A DNA stretch of 64,000 nt, taken from assembly GCF_903815225.1 (NCBI RefSeq), contig NZ_LR813084.1, positions 5,852,001 through 5,916,000 on the forward strand, written 5' to 3'. This stretch comes from Delftia tsuruhatensis. GTDB lineage: Bacteria > Pseudomonadota > Gammaproteobacteria > Burkholderiales > Burkholderiaceae_C. Positions 53,030 through 61,288 of the stretch are shown here, in pieces (within the stretch, counting starts at the first letter, position 1; each line of letters begins with the position of its first letter). Under the pieces are notes generated by a model that had not been told where the DNA came from, ran no database searches, and worked only from the letters and a program-made list of their open reading frames with translations. The translations under genes and the position numbers were made by a program.

Positions 53030-53710
53030 ATGCACACCCATCTGCTTTTCCAAGAGTCCACGCTTCCCGCGCCTGTGCTGGTGGTGGAGGACGAGCCGCT
53101 GATCCGCCAGCGGCTGCAGTCCGTGCTGGGCCAGCTCGGCTACACGCCGGATGCCATGCTGTTCGCCGGCTCCGTGGCACAGGCCCGTGCCTGCCTGGCC
53201 GAGCCCGTGGCCCTGGCCCTGGTGGACCTGGGCTTGCCCGACGGCAGCGGCATCGACCTGATCGCACAGATGCGCGGCGCCGACCCGGCCATGGGCATCC
53301 TGGTGATCTCGGCCTGGAGCACGGAAGACGCCATCCTTGCCGCACTGCGCGCAGGCGCCACCGGCTATGTGCTCAAGGAGCGCGATGACCTGGAGGTCTC
53401 TCTGTCCATCCGCAGCGTGCTGCGTGGCGGCGCGCCCATCGATCCCTTCATCGCGCGGCGCGTCATCGCCGAACTGCAGGGCTCCATGCCGGCCACGGCA
53501 GGTGACGACCCTCAGGCCGCGCTGAGTGCGCGCGAAAGCCAGATCCTGCGCCTGGTGGCCGAGGGCCTGACCAATCGCGAGATCGCCGAGCAACTGCATC
53601 TGTCGCGCTACACGGTCGAATGCCACATCAAGCACATCTACCGCAAGCTGGCCGTTTCATCGCGCACCCGCGCCGTCAGCGCGGCGCGATCGCGCGGCCT
53701 GCTGGGCTGA
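53030..53710 (+). CDS. LuxR-type (NarL-like) response regulator
   Basis: This 226-residue regulator has a receiver domain with acidic pair VVEDEP and phospho-acceptor Asp66 in LALVDLGLPDGSG, the switch residue in VISAWS, and the lysine in YVLKERDD. A C-terminal LuxR helix-turn-helix follows (LSARESQILRLVAEGLTNREIAEQLHLSRYTVECHIKHIYRKL). ATG at 53030 begins directly after a gap from the TetR gene; a longer frame upstream is low-complexity. The adjacent histidine kinase gene is decayed, so this may be an orphan or be served by another kinase. Confidence 0.92.
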   Translation: MHTHLLFQESTLPAPVLVVEDEPLIRQRLQSVLGQLGYTPDAMLFAGSVAQARACLAEPVALALVDLGLPDGSGIDLIAQMRGADPAMGILVISAWSTEDAILAALRAGATGYVLKERDDLEVSLSIRSVLRGGAPIDPFIARRVIAELQGSMPATAGDDPQAALSARESQILRLVAEGLTNREIAEQLHLSRYTVECHIKHIYRKLAVSSRTRAVSAARSRGLLG

Positions 53711-53715
53711 GACCC

Positions 53716-54045
53716 ATGGACCCGCGGCGCCGGCTCGCGGCCCGTGCGCTGGCCAATGTAATCAAGCACAGCAGGTGCAGGTGGAGCCGCAGTGGACCGA
53801 GCCGCGCTGGATGATGCCGCGCATCACCGATGACGGCGCGGGCTTCGACGTGGCCGCCGTGCAGCATGCAGGCGCGCATGCAGCGCCTGGGCGGCCACCT
53901 GGACATGGATTCCGGGCCGGACCTGACCACGCTGGCCGCCTGGCTCCCCGTAGCCGAGCCCGCACCGCAGCATGGCGGCGAGGACACGGCCCAGGCCGCC
54001 GCGCGCGGGCCCGTCAGCGGGAAAAGCGCCCTATCCCCGCACTGA
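53716..54045 (+). pseudogene. Remnant of a histidine kinase ATP-binding domain
   Basis: Three-frame reading shows scattered pieces of a NarX/UhpB-type HATPase domain. LAARALANVIKHS (N-box-like) is in one frame around 53740-53775. ITDDGAGFDVAAVQ (G1-box-like) is in a second frame around 53820-53860. RMQRLGGHLDMDSGPDLTTLAAWLP, a typical kinase C-terminus, returns to the first frame around 53875-53960. At least two frameshifts are needed, and everything upstream of the N-box is missing. The remnant directly follows the response regulator, the usual place for its partner kinase. It overlaps the end of the convergent hydrolase gene. Confidence 0.7.
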
Positions 54046-55573
54046 CGCCGGCCGGTGTCAGCACATCGTCGAAATACTCCAGCGTGAGCTGGTTGCCATC
54101 GAAGACGGCCTGGGACAGGCTGCCTGGCGAGTCCCCTTCGGGCACGAAGCTGAAAACGTCCCCATCCCAGTGGCTGAGCACGATGCGCTGCTGCCCCAGG
54201 CTGATTTGCAGCCCGGCGCCACCGGCCTGCAGGCCGACCTGGGCCGGGCCGTAAAAGCGGTTGGCATAGCTGCCCACGTAGGCGCCCAGCGGCCGTGGCG
54301 GCCGGGGAAACGTGGGCCGGGTCTTGCCCACCAGCGCCCCGTGGGGCTGCATGATGGGCGCGAGCCGCCGGGTCCAGATGCCTTCCCAGTCCTGGCGCTG
54401 GCGCCCCCATTCGACCAGGTCCAGGAACTGCGAGACCACGATCTCGGGCAGGCCGATGGGCATGCCGTTGGTCAGCACCACGATGCCCAGCTTGAGCTCG
54501 GGCATGACGGTGAAGCTGGTCGCGCTGCCCGTGCCGAAGGCGCCCGAGTGGCTGTAGGTGGTGCGCCCCGCCTCGGACACGCCCACGTTGAAGCCGAAGC
54601 CGTAGTAGCGCGCAGGCTCGCCGTTGCCGACCGGCGACTGCAGCATCTGCGGCGACAGCGCCGTGCGCAGCGCCTGTGCGTCGACCACCTGGCGGCCCTC
54701 GAAACGGCCCTCGTCCAGCACCATCATCATCCAGCGCGCCATGTCGCGCACCGTGGAGCTGACACCGCCGGCCGCGGACTGCGCGTCAGGCCTGCGCACG
54801 GGGCCCGGCTGCCAGACGCCGTTGACGCGCAGGTGGCCGGCCGCACGGTTGGCACGCGCCTCGAAGTCGGCGAAGCGCGAGCTGGTCTGGGTCATGCCCA
54901 GCGGGCCGTAGAGGGCCTGCTGCGACAGCGCGGCCCAGGACTGGCCGGCGATGGCGGCCACCGCCTCGGCCCCCGTGGTCAGGCCGAAGTTGCTGTAGGC
55001 GTACCGGGTGCCCACGGGCCGCAGCGGCAGGTAGCGCAGGCGTTCCAGGATCTGGCGCTGGTCATAACCCAGCTCCTCCAGCGTGTCGCCCGCCTGGCCG
55101 GGCAGGCCCGAGCGGTGCGCATACAGGTCGCCCACGGTGATCCGCTGCGCGGCGTCGGCATCCTCCAGCGTCCACCAGGGCAGGCCCTGCTGCACGCGCG
55201 TGTCCCAGGATACGCGCCGCTGACCCACCTGCTGCGCCACCACGGTGGCACCCACGGACTTGGAGACCGAGGCCAGCTGGAACACGGTGTCGGCATCGAC
55301 GCCCAGCGCGGAGCCCAGGCGGCGCACGCCCATGCCCCGGGCGTAGACCAGGCGACCTTCATGCACCACGGCCACGGCCACCCCGGGCACGCCCGTGCGC
55401 CGCATCTGGGTGCGCACCAGGCCGTCGAGCTCATCGAGTGCACGCCGGACCCGGTCCGAGCCGGGCGGGCCGATGGGGTCGCCCCAGGAAATCTCCCCGT
55501 TGCAGCCGGCCGTCGCCACGGCGCCCAGGGCCGCGCCCAGCAAATGCCGGCGCGCAAGAATCGGTGAAGCCAT
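54014..55573 (-). CDS. Serine hydrolase, beta-lactamase/PBP-like family
   Basis: This 519-residue exported protein belongs to the class C beta-lactamase-like group (Pfam beta-lactamase). The nucleophile motif is SVSK (S-x-x-K), the tyrosine motif YSN occurs in YAYSNFGLTTGAE, and HSGAFGTG takes the place of the KTG box. An extra C-terminal beta domain of about 130 residues follows. The signal sequence has a twin arginine (ARRHLLGAALGAVATAGC) and ends in a lipobox-like TAGC, so Tat export or lipidation is possible. The substrate is unknown; such proteins are often peptidases or esterases, not antibiotic-resistance enzymes. An AGGAGATCCC ribosome-binding site supports the start at 55573. Confidence 0.9.
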   Translation of the reverse strand: MASPILARRHLLGAALGAVATAGCNGEISWGDPIGPPGSDRVRRALDELDGLVRTQMRRTGVPGVAVAVVHEGRLVYARGMGVRRLGSALGVDADTVFQLASVSKSVGATVVAQQVGQRRVSWDTRVQQGLPWWTLEDADAAQRITVGDLYAHRSGLPGQAGDTLEELGYDQRQILERLRYLPLRPVGTRYAYSNFGLTTGAEAVAAIAGQSWAALSQQALYGPLGMTQTSSRFADFEARANRAAGHLRVNGVWQPGPVRRPDAQSAAGGVSSTVRDMARWMMMVLDEGRFEGRQVVDAQALRTALSPQMLQSPVGNGEPARYYGFGFNVGVSEAGRTTYSHSGAFGTGSATSFTVMPELKLGIVVLTNGMPIGLPEIVVSQFLDLVEWGRQRQDWEGIWTRRLAPIMQPHGALVGKTRPTFPRPPRPLGAYVGSYANRFYGPAQVGLQAGGAGLQISLGQQRIVLSHWDGDVFSFVPEGDSPGSLSQAVFDGNQLTLEYFDDVLTPAGVSAGIGRFSR

Positions 55574-55643
55574 GGGATCTCCTGTGGTGCGGTCAAAAAA
55601 TGAAAAAAAGGGGCGGTCATGCCGCCCCCGTGACGATAGCAAA

Positions 55644-56798
55644 TCACGCCGCGGCGGCCCTGCCCGGCGTCAAGGGAGGGTCAGCCGGATCCACGGCCGC
55701 GATGATGCCCCCGCCCAGGCACACGTCGCCGTCGTAGAGCACGGCCGACTGGCCGGGCGTGACGGCCCATTGGGCCTCGGGAAAGTCGAGCCGGAAACCT
55801 TCGGGCGTGGCGCCCGAGATCAGGGCCGGCGAGTCGGGCTGGCGGTAGCGCGTCTTGGAGCCGTAGGCCTTGCCCTCGGCCGGCGCATGGCCCGCGACCC
55901 AGCTGACCTGGTCGGCCAGCAGCGCCTGCGACAGCAGCCAGGGGTGGTCGTGGCCCTGCACCACGCGCAGCGTGTTGCTGTCCAGTTCCTTGCGTGCCAC
56001 GAACCAGGGCGCGTGGTCGCCGCCGCCGCGCGGCGCGCCCTTTTCCTTGATGCCGCCGATGCCCAGGCCCGAGCGCTGCCCCAGCGTGTAGAAGGACAGG
56101 CCCACATGCCTGCCCAGCTTGCGGTTGCGGTCGTCGAGAATGGGGCCGGGCTCCTTGCTGATGTAGCGGTTCAGGAAGTCGCGGAATGGCCGCTCGCCGA
56201 TGAAGCAGATGCCCGTGGAATCCTTCTTCTTTGCGTTGGGCAGGCCGATCTCCTCGGCGATGCGGCGCACCTCGGTCTTCTTCAGCTCGCCCACGGGGAA
56301 CATGGCCTTGGACAGCTGGGCCTGGTTCAGGCGGTGCAGGAAGTAGCTCTGGTCCTTGGCCGGGTCCAGCCCCTTGAGCAGCTCGAACAGCTGCGTGTCC
56401 GGGTTCTGGCGCACGCGCGCATAGTGGCCCGTGGCGATCTTCTCGGCGCCCAGGCGCATGGCGTGGTCGAGGAAGGCCTTGAACTTGATCTCGGCATTGC
56501 ACAGCACGTCCGGATTGGGGGTGCGGCCCGCCTGGTATTCGCGCAGGAACTCGGCGAAGACGCGGTCCTTGTACTCGGCGGCGAAGTTCACATGCTCGAT
56601 CTCGATGCCGACCACGTCGGCCACGGCGGCGGCATCGACGAAATCGACGTTGGACGAGCAGTACTCGCTGTCGTCGTCATCTTCCCAGTTCTTCATGAAG
56701 ATGCCGACCACTTCATGGCCCTGCTGCTTGAGGAGATGGGCCGTGACGGCGGAATCCACACCGCCCGACAGGCCCACCACGACGCGGTGTTTAGTCAT
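55644..56798 (-). CDS. mnmA: tRNA-specific 2-thiouridylase MnmA
   Basis: MnmA inserts sulfur at position 2 of the wobble uridine in tRNAs for Lys, Glu and Gln. The 384-residue product has the PP-loop SGGVDS at residues 11-16, a catalytic cysteine in NPDVLCNAEIKF and the second in DSTGICFIGER. The tRNA-binding region ATGHYARV and the C-terminal beta domain are intact. It is preceded on the opposite strand by a 240-base gap containing no recognisable gene. Length is as expected for the family. Confidence 0.96.
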   Translation of the reverse strand: MTKHRVVVGLSGGVDSAVTAHLLKQQGHEVVGIFMKNWEDDDDSEYCSSNVDFVDAAAVADVVGIEIEHVNFAAEYKDRVFAEFLREYQAGRTPNPDVLCNAEIKFKAFLDHAMRLGAEKIATGHYARVRQNPDTQLFELLKGLDPAKDQSYFLHRLNQAQLSKAMFPVGELKKTEVRRIAEEIGLPNAKKKDSTGICFIGERPFRDFLNRYISKEPGPILDDRNRKLGRHVGLSFYTLGQRSGLGIGGIKEKGAPRGGGDHAPWFVARKELDSNTLRVVQGHDHPWLLSQALLADQVSWVAGHAPAEGKAYGSKTRYRQPDSPALISGATPEGFRLDFPEAQWAVTPGQSAVLYDGDVCLGGGIIAAVDPADPPLTPGRAAAA

Positions 56799-57038
56799 GG
56801 GCAGCGATTATCCCAGCGTGCCCCGAACGCTGTGCACCACGGGCTTTGCGACAGGCTTTTACATCGATGCAACCACGGTGCACCCCTCCATGCTGTCCAG
56901 TGCGGCAGCCCCGCCACGAAGAAACAAGAACTTACACAAGCAACAACCGATTCGAAGATGATCGGGCCCAGCCACGCCCTGCCCACGCAGGCGCCCAGCC
57001 AGGCACATATCAATTCACAACAGCAAAGAGGGGGTTCC

Positions 57039-57617
57039 ATGCCCGGTTTCGTCCGCAAGATTCTCATTTTCGTCACCGGCTATGCATGGCTGGTCCTGCT
57101 GGCAGGCCCCGGCCTGGCCGCGCTGTCGCTGTACAGCGGCTGGAAGGCCGAGGGCGACCATGCCTATGTGGCCCGCGAGCAGCTGGCCACCGTCAAGGGC
57201 AAGGTGGTCGAGGCCGCCGAGGTCACCGTCAAGAAAAAGCGCCGCTCCACCAGGCACTACTACCAGATCAGCGTGCAGCCCGAGGGCGGCGGCGATGTGC
57301 GCAAGCTGCGCATCGACTACAGCACGCCCCAGCAGCTCGTGGCATCCATGATCGACGAGCAGGTCACCACGCTGTCCGATCCCGACGACAGCGACCTGGT
57401 CTACGAAGCGAGCATTGGCGGCAAGACCCTGATCAGCTATGAGGACACGCGCCAGCGCCTGCAGGCCGAAGCCAGCGCATCGGCCCAGTCCTTCAGCGGC
57501 GCGGGGCTGTGGATCGCCGCCCTCATCCTGACGCTGATCGGCGGCGCGGGCGTCTGGCTCAACCGCAGGCTGCGCGCCGCCCAGGCCAACGCCGAGAACC
57601 AGACCGTGGCGGCCTGA
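57039..57617 (+). CDS. Hypothetical membrane protein with DUF3592-like domain
   Basis: This 192-residue protein has a membrane helix near residues 12-32 and a second near 155-175, enclosing about 120 residues. The middle part (VKGKVVEAAEVTVKKKRRSTRHYYQISVQ) has the strand pattern of DUF3592-like domains. I do not assign a function. The ATG at 57039 is preceded by AGAGGGGG, a good ribosome-binding site. It lies in the same direction as the Bax-inhibitor-1 family gene, 113 bases downstream. Confidence 0.8.
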   Translation: MPGFVRKILIFVTGYAWLVLLAGPGLAALSLYSGWKAEGDHAYVAREQLATVKGKVVEAAEVTVKKKRRSTRHYYQISVQPEGGGDVRKLRIDYSTPQQLVASMIDEQVTTLSDPDDSDLVYEASIGGKTLISYEDTRQRLQAEASASAQSFSGAGLWIAALILTLIGGAGVWLNRRLRAAQANAENQTVAA

Positions 57618-57730
57618 GCCTCGGCGCGCACCGGCCCGCCCGGCATCGTTCATCGACAAAGACAGAGAGAGGGGGACGGGGCGCATCCGCGCTGCGTCCC
57701 TGTGGTCCCGCAACCCTGGAGAAGTGATCC

Positions 57731-58444
57731 ATGAACCCGAACGTCCTGACCCCCGATTCGCCGCAAGGCGCCCCCTTCGAGCGCCGTGATTTCATCGTCG
57801 CCACCTACAAGCACCTGGGCGCGGCCATCCTGGCCTTTGTCGTGCTGTCCGCGCTGCTGATGGTCAGCGGCTTTTCCGGCGCCACGGCCAGGATGCTGGT
57901 CGCCAGCGGCAGCAAGTTCCTGTGGCTGGGCGTGATGGGTGCCTTCATGCTGGTGGGATGGCTGGCCTCGCACCTGGCCGACAACGCAGAGAGCCCGCAG
58001 ACGCAGCTCATGGGCCTGGGCCTGTACGTGCTGGCCGAAGGCCTGATCTTCGCGCCCATGTTCGGCATCGCCCAACTGGTGGCGCCGGGCGCCATCGGCG
58101 CGGCGGCCTTCATCACGCTGCTGCTCGTGGGAGCACTGACCTGGACGGCCTTCACCAGCAAGACCGATTTCTCCTTCCTCGGCGGCATCCTCAAGGTCGT
58201 GGGACTGGTCGCGCTGGGCACCATCATCGCGGGCGCCATCTTCGGCTTCAAGCTGGGCATCTGGTTCTCCGGGATCATGGTGGCCTTCGCCGGCGCCTGC
58301 GTGCTCTACGACACCTCGCGCATCATCCACGACTATCCGGCCGACCGCCCCGCGGGCGCGGCACTGCACCTGTTCGCCTCCATCGCCCTCATGCTCTGGT
58401 ATGTGCTGCGCATCCTGATCAGCCTGGCCAGCAACGACGATTGA
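57731..58444 (+). CDS. Bax inhibitor-1/YccA family membrane protein
   Basis: This 237-residue protein has seven predicted helices and BI-1 family features, including LGLYVLAEGLIFAPMFGIAQ and the C-terminal ACVLYDTSRIIHDYP with its conserved aspartates. Bacterial members interact with FtsH or act as proton-sensitive calcium leak channels; either role here is inferred from family. A GGAGAAGTGATCC ribosome-binding site precedes the ATG. A strong terminator follows. Confidence 0.92.
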   Translation: MNPNVLTPDSPQGAPFERRDFIVATYKHLGAAILAFVVLSALLMVSGFSGATARMLVASGSKFLWLGVMGAFMLVGWLASHLADNAESPQTQLMGLGLYVLAEGLIFAPMFGIAQLVAPGAIGAAAFITLLLVGALTWTAFTSKTDFSFLGGILKVVGLVALGTIIAGAIFGFKLGIWFSGIMVAFAGACVLYDTSRIIHDYPADRPAGAALHLFASIALMLWYVLRILISLASNDD

Positions 58445-58471
58445 TCGCACCGCCAACGCGGTGAAGACACG

Positions 58472-58505
58472 GGCGGCATGCGCAGGCATGCCGCCTCTTC
58501 TTTTG
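58472..58505 (+). terminator. Rho-independent terminator
   Basis: GGCGGCATGC (58472-58481), loop GCAG and GCATGCCGCC (58486-58495) form a perfect 10-bp stem followed by TCTTCTTTT. It ends the Bax-inhibitor-1 transcript before the LysR gene. Confidence 0.88.
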
Positions 58506-58556
58506 TGGCGCTGAAATAATGGCGGCCACCCATTCCGATCCCCGCCGCTCGCCCCC

Positions 58557-59483
58557 ATGCGCTACGACCTGACCGATCTCAAGCTGTTCATGGCCATCGC
58601 CCAGGCCGGCAATCTCTCGCGTGCCAGCCAGGCGCGGCACCTGACGCCCTCGGCCGCCAGCCAGCGGCTGCGCAACCTGGAGCAGGCCCTGGGCTGCCAG
58701 CTGTTCACGCGCGAGCACAAGGGCATGCGGCTGACCGAGGAAGGCCACGCCATGCTGGAGCATGCGCGCGGCATCTTCGCCGCCATCGACGGCATGGAGG
58801 CCGAGGCCGCCCTGCTGGGCAGCAGCCTGCAGGGCAAGGCGACGCTGGCGGCCAACAGTTCCTCGCTGCACGGCTTCATCGGCCCGCACATCGGCGAGTT
58901 CCTGACCGCCTTTCCCGAGGTCAACCTGACCCTGGTGGAGCAGACCAGCGAGACGATTGCCGCCAGCGTGGCCGAGGGCGAGGCCGACCTGGGCATCTAC
59001 GCGGGCGAGCCCATGGCCGGCGCCTTGGCCTGCGAGACCTTCGCGCTGGACCGCCTGGTGGTGATCGCGCCGCCCGACCATCCGCTGGCGACCCGGGACG
59101 ACGGGATGCCGCAGGAGGGCGACGGCCCCTCCTGCCGCTTCTTCGACACCCTGTCCCATGCCTTCGTGGGCATGGCGCTGACCAGCAGCAACTACGCCTT
59201 TCTGCGGGAGGTGGCCAAGCGCCATGGCCGGCCGCTGCGCTGCCGCATCCATGTGGACGACTTCACCTCCATCGTGCGGCTGGTCTCGCAGGGCGTGGGC
59301 CTGGCCATCATTCCGCACAGCATCTACCGCAGGCTCGGCACCGCGCATGCGGTGGCCTGCCTGCCGCTGGAGGAAACCTGGGCACGGCGCCCGCTGCAGC
59401 TGGTGCGCTCCAGCGAACGGCCGCTGACGCCCACCGCGCAGCGGCTGCGCGGCTTTCTGAAAGGGCTGGCCGACGAAGCCTAG
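58557..59483 (+). CDS. LysR family transcriptional regulator
   Basis: This 308-residue regulator has a LysR helix-turn-helix (FMAIAQAGNLSRASQARHLTPSAASQRLRNLE) and an effector domain with GVGLAIIPHSIYRRL near the C-terminus. An AATAAT box lies about 40 bases upstream. It is convergent with a catabolic operon on the minus strand, which makes control of that operon plausible but not proven, because LysR genes more often lie divergent from their targets. Confidence 0.93.
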   Translation: MRYDLTDLKLFMAIAQAGNLSRASQARHLTPSAASQRLRNLEQALGCQLFTREHKGMRLTEEGHAMLEHARGIFAAIDGMEAEAALLGSSLQGKATLAANSSSLHGFIGPHIGEFLTAFPEVNLTLVEQTSETIAASVAEGEADLGIYAGEPMAGALACETFALDRLVVIAPPDHPLATRDDGMPQEGDGPSCRFFDTLSHAFVGMALTSSNYAFLREVAKRHGRPLRCRIHVDDFTSIVRLVSQGVGLAIIPHSIYRRLGTAHAVACLPLEETWARRPLQLVRSSERPLTPTAQRLRGFLKGLADEA

Positions 59484-59486
59484 TCT

Positions 59487-59520
59487 GGCCAAGGCCCAGG
59501 TTCAGGCCTGGGCCTTGGCC
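59487..59520. terminator. Convergent terminator hairpin overlapping a gene end
   Basis: GGCCAAGGCCCAGG (59487-59500) pairs perfectly with CCTGGGCCTTGGCC (59507-59520) across a six-base loop. The loop holds the stop codon of the enoyl-CoA hydratase gene, and the right arm encodes its last residues. It sits three bases after the LysR stop and can terminate both convergent transcripts. Confidence 0.7.
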
Positions 59521-60269
59521 TGCTTGCGCTCCAGGAAGGCATTCATGTGGTGCTGCGGCTCGCCCGTGTTGAAGGCCGCGCCGAACTCGGCCACGCTGTC
59601 GGTGATGGCCGAATCCACGCCCATGCCCTCCCAGCGGCGCAGCAGGCGTTTTTGCTGGCGCAGCGCCGCGATACCGATCTGGCCCAGGCCCTCGGCAATC
59701 TGCGCGATGCGCGCATCGAGCTGGTCGCCGGGCACGCATTCGTTGAGCAGGCCCCAGCGCTCGGCCTGCAGGGCGGCTATGTTCTCGCCCGTGAGCAGCA
59801 GCCAGCTGGCGCGCGTGCCGCCGATCTGCGCGGGCATCATGGCCGCGTGGATCACCGAGGGAATGCCGACCTTGACCTCGGGCATGCCCACCACGGCATC
59901 ATCGGCCGCGATGCGCAGGTCGGCCGCCATGGCCAGCTCCAGCCCGCCGCCCAGCGTATGGCCCTGCAGACGCGCGATCACGGGCACGGGGAAATGCCGC
60001 ACCGCGTTGCACAGGTCGCGCAGCCCGCTGATGAAGGCGCGTGCCGAGGCGACATCCAGCGATGCCATCTCGCGGATGTCGGCTCCCGCGACAAAGGCCC
60101 GCGTGCCCGATCCGCGCAGCACCAGGCAGTGCAGGCCGGGGCGCTCGGCCAGCTCGGCCAGTTGCGCCGTCAGCGCACGGATCACGGGCGTGCCCAGGAT
60201 GTTCAGCGGGCCACCGCCCGTGATGGTGAGCACGGCGGTTTGTGGGGTGGGAAAGTTCACTTCGTACAT
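59502..60269 (-). CDS. Enoyl-CoA hydratase/isomerase family protein
   Basis: This 255-residue crotonase-fold protein has the oxyanion-hole segments AFVAGADIREM and GHTLGGGLELAMAADLRIA, and MPEVKVGIPS with a glutamate at the usual catalytic position. The reaction is probably hydration or isomerisation of a CoA thioester from the pathway encoded upstream. A GAGGAGATTGG ribosome-binding site precedes the ATG at 60269, 11 bases after the Bug gene stop. It is the last gene of the operon. Confidence 0.9.
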   Translation of the reverse strand: MYEVNFPTPQTAVLTITGGGPLNILGTPVIRALTAQLAELAERPGLHCLVLRGSGTRAFVAGADIREMASLDVASARAFISGLRDLCNAVRHFPVPVIARLQGHTLGGGLELAMAADLRIAADDAVVGMPEVKVGIPSVIHAAMMPAQIGGTRASWLLLTGENIAALQAERWGLLNECVPGDQLDARIAQIAEGLGQIGIAALRQQKRLLRRWEGMGVDSAITDSVAEFGAAFNTGEPQHHMNAFLERKQAKAQA

Positions 60270-60280
60270 GGCCAATCTCC

Positions 60281-61255
60281 TCACAGTTTCTCGAATCCGA
60301 TGTCACGGATCAGTTGGGCCCAGGCGCGATTGGAACGCTCCACCGTCTGCCTGAACTGCGCAGGCTCCTGGAAGTCCACGACGGCGCCCTGCTGCTCGAT
60401 GGTCTTGATCAGCTCGGGCTTTTGCAAGGTCTTGCGCAGGGCTTCGCTGAGCCTGGCAAGAATGGCGGGATCAAGCCTGGCAGGCGCGCCCAGGCCGTAC
60501 CAGGACATGTCGTTCATGGGCTTGAGTCCGGCCTCGGCATAGGTGGGCACGCCGGGCAGGGCCGGCAGGCGCACGGGGCTGGACACGGCCAGGGCCCGCA
60601 ACTGGCCGCCCGCGATCAAGGCGCCCGAGGAGGGCATGTTGTCGAACACCACGTCGAGCTGCCCCGCCATCAGGTCGTTGAGCGCCGGCCCCAGGCCCTT
60701 GTAGGGCACATGGGTGAGGGTAGTGCCCGTGGTGCTGCCGAACAGCGCGCCGCTCAGGTGGCTGAGCCCGCCATTGCCCGAGGAGCCGTAGTTGAGCTTG
60801 CCCGGCGCAGCGCGCGCGGCGTCGCTCACGTCCCTGGCGCTCCTGTAGGCCGATCCTGCGCTGACCACCATCACGCCCGGCACGTTGGCGATGTTGGTGA
60901 TGGGGGTGAAGTCCTTCACCGGGTCATACGCGGGCTTGGCGTAGACGTTGGGGTTCACGGCGTGCGAGCTCTCCACCATCATCACCAGGGTGTAGCCGTC
61001 GGCCGGCTGCTTGGCCGCATAGGCCGAGCCCGTGCTGCCGCCCGCGCCGGGGCGGTTTTCCACCACCACGGGCTGGCCCAGGGTCTCGCCCAGGTAGCGG
61101 GCCGCCACGCGCGCGATCACATCGGTGGCGCCGCCCACCGCATAGGGCACGACCAGGCGCACCGGCCGGTCGGGATAGCTGCCAGCCCCTGAGGCATGCG
61201 CCAGGGGCATGGCCGCGAGCAGGGACGCTGTCAGGAAGATCTTGCGTACTGTCAT
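60281..61255 (-). CDS. Bug family tripartite tricarboxylate transporter substrate-binding protein
   Basis: This 324-residue periplasmic receptor has a signal peptide cleaved near AHASGAG (residue 22) and the family openings YPDRPVRLVVPYAVGGATDVIARV and VENRPGAGGSTGSA. Conserved YGSSGNGGLSHLSG and THVPYKGLGPALNDLMAGQ are present. It probably captures the carboxylate whose CoA ester the surrounding enzymes process. It is the second Bug gene in the window; the two differ clearly in sequence. A gap of 33 bases separates it from the CoA-transferase gene upstream. Confidence 0.93.
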   Translation of the reverse strand: MTVRKIFLTASLLAAMPLAHASGAGSYPDRPVRLVVPYAVGGATDVIARVAARYLGETLGQPVVVENRPGAGGSTGSAYAAKQPADGYTLVMMVESSHAVNPNVYAKPAYDPVKDFTPITNIANVPGVMVVSAGSAYRSARDVSDAARAAPGKLNYGSSGNGGLSHLSGALFGSTTGTTLTHVPYKGLGPALNDLMAGQLDVVFDNMPSSGALIAGGQLRALAVSSPVRLPALPGVPTYAEAGLKPMNDMSWYGLGAPARLDPAILARLSEALRKTLQKPELIKTIEQQGAVVDFQEPAQFRQTVERSNRAWAQLIRDIGFEKL

Positions 61256-61288
61256 CCTTGTCTCCTTTTTTGAATCGAACCGGAAAAT

